A stretch of 6,896 nucleotides of DNA from Planctomycetia bacterium (GTDB taxonomy: Bacteria; Planctomycetota; Phycisphaerae; Phycisphaerales; SM1A02), in the NCBI GenBank assembly GCA_005798965.1, contig SYIB01000079.1, positions 1-6,896 on the forward strand, in the 5' to 3' direction. Within the stretch, counting starts at the first letter, position 1; each line of letters begins with the position of its first letter. The notes under the pieces were generated by a model, which saw only the letters and a program-made list of their open reading frames with translations, searched no databases and was not told the origin of the DNA. The translations under genes were made by a program, and so were the position numbers. Below, piece after piece: positions 4,648 to 6,896 of this stretch.

Positions 4648-6896
4648 ATGACCACCACCACGATCACCGTGCTCGGCATCGTCGCCGGCTCGCTTCTCGC
4701 CACCTCGAACGCTGCCTTCGCGTCCGTTCAGGACGATCGCGAGGCCCGTTCGACCCTGACCCGCGTGCGCGAGGGCGGCACGCCGTTCGACCCGAACCAG
4801 AAGCTTGAGCCCTACGCGATCCGGCGCGCGACCGACGGTGGGCTCGCGGGTGATGTCGGCTCGTCGCTCATCAGCTCGGTGCCCGAGTACGGCCCCACGC
4901 GCGGCGTGCTCTATCAGTACGGCAACAGCTGGAACTCGGTCGTCACGGCGCTCGTGTCGAGCCTGACCGCCGGCACCGTGAACGATGAGATCGCCTACGT
5001 CGTCGTGGCCAACCAGACGACCGCGAACAGCGCGACCACGGCCTTCACCGCCGCCGGCGCGAACATGAGCAAGGTCGTCTTCATCATCCAGCCGAGCAAC
5101 TCGATCTGGATGCGCGACTACGGCCCGCACTTCGTCTTCCAGGGCGGCACGCTCGCTGTCGTCGACAGCCACTACTACCCCAACCGCCCGTCGGACAACT
5201 TCCTGCCGACCCTGATCGGCGACGCCACGCTCGGCGTGCCGACGCTCGACATGGGGCTCTACTACTCGGGCGGCAACTTCCAGCCCGGTCCCAACCGCAG
5301 CGGCTTTTGCACGGCCTTGGTCAGTCTGGACAACCCGACTGCCGGCGGCCACAACGACGCACTCATCCGCGAGCTGTACGACACCTACCAGGGGATCGAC
5401 ACGCTGTATGTCCTGCCGCAGCTGCCATTCTCCGTCGACGGTACTGGCCACATCGACATGTGGATGTACATGGTCGACCAGGACACCGCGATCATCAGCG
5501 AGTTCATCCCGGGCTCGAACGCGACCGCGATCAGCGTGACCAACAACGCCGTGCCCTATATGCAGGGCTTGGGCTTCCAGGTCTTCCGTCCGAAGGCATG
5601 GAACGACGGCGCCGGCACGCACTTCACCTACGCCAACGCGTTCCGGGTGAACGACCGGATCTTCATCCCCTGCTACGGCACGCAGCTGGCCGCAGGCGGC
5701 AACTCGGCCTACAACGACGAGGACGCCGACGCGCTCGCGAAGTGGCAGCAGGCCGCTGGCCCCGGCGTACAGATCGTGCCGATCCAGTGCTCGAGCATCA
5801 TCACGGCAGCGGGCGCGATCCACTGCATCGTCAAGCAGGTGCCGCGGTACACCGACCTGCTCCCAGCCGCGCATGTGGTCGAGCCGGGCGGCAACGAGGT
5901 CTGGCTCCAGGGGGCCACGCAGCAGATCCGCTGGAACGCGAGCGACACGAACAACGCCGCGCTCGCGAACGTGGACCTGGCGTACTCGGTCAACGGCGGC
6001 ACGAGCTGGACCCCGATCGCGAGCGCGATCCCCGACTCGGGCAGCTACGCCTGGACGGTGCCCGCGGTCGAGGCCTCGTCCGCACTCGTCCGCGTCGTGG
6101 CCCGGGCCACCGACGGCGACACGACGATCGGCGTGAGCAATCCGTTCCGCATCGCGACCGGCACGGCCGCGACCTACGACTTCGCCAGCGGCGCGGGCGT
6201 GACTCGCTTCGGTGCGGGCTCGGCAACGGCCAGCTGGACCAACGTGAACGCCAACGCCAATGCGGTCACGACCGCGCTGACGGCGGCGAACTACACGGCG
6301 CTCGCCACCTCGAACGCCACGGGCGGCTCGACCGATGCCAACCGCTACATCACGCCCACCGTCGCCTCGACCAGCGAGGCCACGCACGTGTACCGCTTCG
6401 TGATCAGCGAGCCGGTCGCCGACATCGACGAACTCCGCGTGCGCTGGGAAGGCTTCGCCGCCAACTGCACGCAGACCGAGCTGTATGTGTGGAACAACGC
6501 GCTGGGCAACTGGGGCGACGCCAACGGCCTGGTCGGCCAGAACCGCTTCCTCGATTGCTTCGCTGGCAACCGTGACGAGAACCTGTCGGCGTCGCTGCGC
6601 ACGAACCTGCAGCGCTTCGTCGCGGCCGACGGCACCGTGCGGTTCCTGGTCTACGGCGAGCGCCCCGCGGACGAGACCTACCATGACTACATGTCGCTCA
6701 CGGTGGTCCGTGCCAACGATCCGGCGCCCGCCTGCCCCACCGACCTCGACGGCAACGACGTGACCGACGGCGGTGACCTGGCTGTGCTGCTCGGCTCATG
6801 GGGCACCTGCAGCGGCTGCGCTGCCGACCTTGATGCGAGCGGAGCGGTCGATGGAGCCGATCTGGCGCTGATGCTCAGCTCGTGGGGCGCGTGCCC
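4648..6896 (+). CDS. Exported agmatine/peptidylarginine deiminase-family protein with dockerin-like tail (3' end outside window)
   Basis: The family (PAD_porph: agmatine deiminase and Porphyromonas peptidylarginine deiminase) hydrolyses guanidino groups, turning arginine into citrulline or agmatine into N-carbamoylputrescine, through a catalytic Cys. There are 749 complete codons and no stop. Residues 1-25 form a Sec signal peptide ending AFA. The catalytic domain covers about 60-405: Asp157 in SIWMRDYGP, His268 and Asp270 in GHIDMW, Asn330 in YANAFRVNDRIFIP and Cys393 in IHCIVKQVP, all expected positions. NRPSDN (179-184) resembles the substrate-loop NRPRPND of the Porphyromonas enzyme more than agmatine deiminase. 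Residues 410-502 are Ig-like (VEPGGNEVW, YSVNGGTSW, YAWTVP). Residues 506-688 look like another beta-sandwich. Residues 699-747 hold two dockerin-like repeats. The final codons read SSWGAC, so the stop is probably close. ATG 4648 lacks a strong ribosome site; in-frame GTG 4600 would add an Arg-rich leader. Substrate is unknown: protein or peptide arginine is likelier than agmatine for an exported enzyme. Confidence 0.9.
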   Translation, partial: MTTTTITVLGIVAGSLLATSNAAFASVQDDREARSTLTRVREGGTPFDPNQKLEPYAIRRATDGGLAGDVGSSLISSVPEYGPTRGVLYQYGNSWNSVVTALVSSLTAGTVNDEIAYVVVANQTTANSATTAFTAAGANMSKVVFIIQPSNSIWMRDYGPHFVFQGGTLAVVDSHYYPNRPSDNFLPTLIGDATLGVPTLDMGLYYSGGNFQPGPNRSGFCTALVSLDNPTAGGHNDALIRELYDTYQGIDTLYVLPQLPFSVDGTGHIDMWMYMVDQDTAIISEFIPGSNATAISVTNNAVPYMQGLGFQVFRPKAWNDGAGTHFTYANAFRVNDRIFIPCYGTQLAAGGNSAYNDEDADALAKWQQAAGPGVQIVPIQCSSIITAAGAIHCIVKQVPRYTDLLPAAHVVEPGGNEVWLQGATQQIRWNASDTNNAALANVDLAYSVNGGTSWTPIASAIPDSGSYAWTVPAVEASSALVRVVARATDGDTTIGVSNPFRIATGTAATYDFASGAGVTRFGAGSATASWTNVNANANAVTTALTAANYTALATSNATGGSTDANRYITPTVASTSEATHVYRFVISEPVADIDELRVRWEGFAANCTQTELYVWNNALGNWGDANGLVGQNRFLDCFAGNRDENLSASLRTNLQRFVAADGTVRFLVYGERPADETYHDYMSLTVVRANDPAPACPTDLDGNDVTDGGDLAVLLGSWGTCSGCAADLDASGAVDGADLALMLSSWGAC
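6742..6896 (+). repeat. Two tandem dockerin-like calcium-loop repeats at the deiminase C-terminus
   Basis: Within the preceding gene, residues 699-719 (DLDGNDVTDGGD then LAVLLGSWG) and 727-747 (DLDASGAVDGAD then LALMLSSWG) are two copies of one module, offset by 28 codons (84 bp), with Cys-containing linkers (TCSGCA). Each has acidic or polar residues at loop positions 1, 3, 5, 9 and 12, as in EF-hand-like loops of type I dockerins. In classical cellulosomes such modules bind cohesins; in planctomycetes their partner is generally unknown. No cohesin is visible in the window. Confidence 0.8.

Noticed and set aside
5307..6575. Plus-strand open frame of about 422 codons overlapping the deiminase gene in another frame
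   Set aside because: It is Arg/His/Pro-rich low-quality translation, fully inside the real gene in a shifted frame.
4621..6684. Very long minus-strand open frame (about 687 codons) opposite the deiminase-family gene
   Set aside because: It is a Val/Arg/Ala/Gly-rich shadow with no recognisable motif. The plus strand over the same bases encodes a clear enzyme domain and repeats.

Overview
The window is GC-rich DNA that looks like a planctomycete chromosome, most likely Phycisphaerae-like. The case rests on three things. Two secreted proteins end in a PAPG / hydrophobic / poly-Arg tail resembling PEP-CTERM sorting signals. One exported enzyme ends in paired dockerin-like repeats of the form DLDxxxxxDGxDL...LLxxWG, a frequent C-terminal module in that group. 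Gene density is moderate, with decayed gene pieces between intact genes. This assignment is an inference from protein style; there is no rRNA or marker gene here.

Layout. At the left edge the minus strand carries the first 53 codons of a catalase-peroxidase (KatG), cut by the window border. Upstream of it on the same strand, 90 bp away, is a full-length S9-family serine peptidase of the oligopeptidase B type (250-2538), with an unusual N-terminal extension and an export-signal-like hydrophobic stretch. Near 2676-2750 on the plus strand lies an orphan dockerin-like motif ending in a stop codon, probably the tail of a lost gene. A plausible sigma70-type promoter then precedes a 222-residue secreted PAPG-tail protein (2852-3520, plus). 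This gene converges on a second, 193-residue PAPG-tail protein (3584-4165, minus), and a GC-rich hairpin lies between them.

From about 4355 to 4586 (plus) there is a broken class I SAM-dependent methyltransferase. Its N-terminal motif and its motif-II region are both recognisable, but they sit in different frames and the glycine-rich SAM loop between them is missing. A good promoter-like element (TTGACT-16-CATAGT) overlaps the end of this wreck and precedes the largest gene, 4648 to the right edge. That gene encodes an exported agmatine-deiminase/Porphyromonas-type peptidylarginine-deiminase family protein fused to an Ig-like domain, a second beta-rich domain and a two-repeat dockerin-like tail. 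It has no stop codon in the window but probably ends within a few residues of it.

How they work together. There is no clear multi-gene pathway. The common theme is the cell envelope and exterior: an exported peptidase, two surface-type PAPG-tail proteins and an exported guanidino-group-modifying enzyme. KatG is an unrelated peroxide-defence enzyme that may share a transcript with the peptidase. I see no mobile element, CRISPR array, tRNA or rRNA gene. The most notable items are the deiminase-dockerin fusion, the excised methyltransferase, the orphan dockerin fragment and the altered substrate-pocket residues in the oligopeptidase B.
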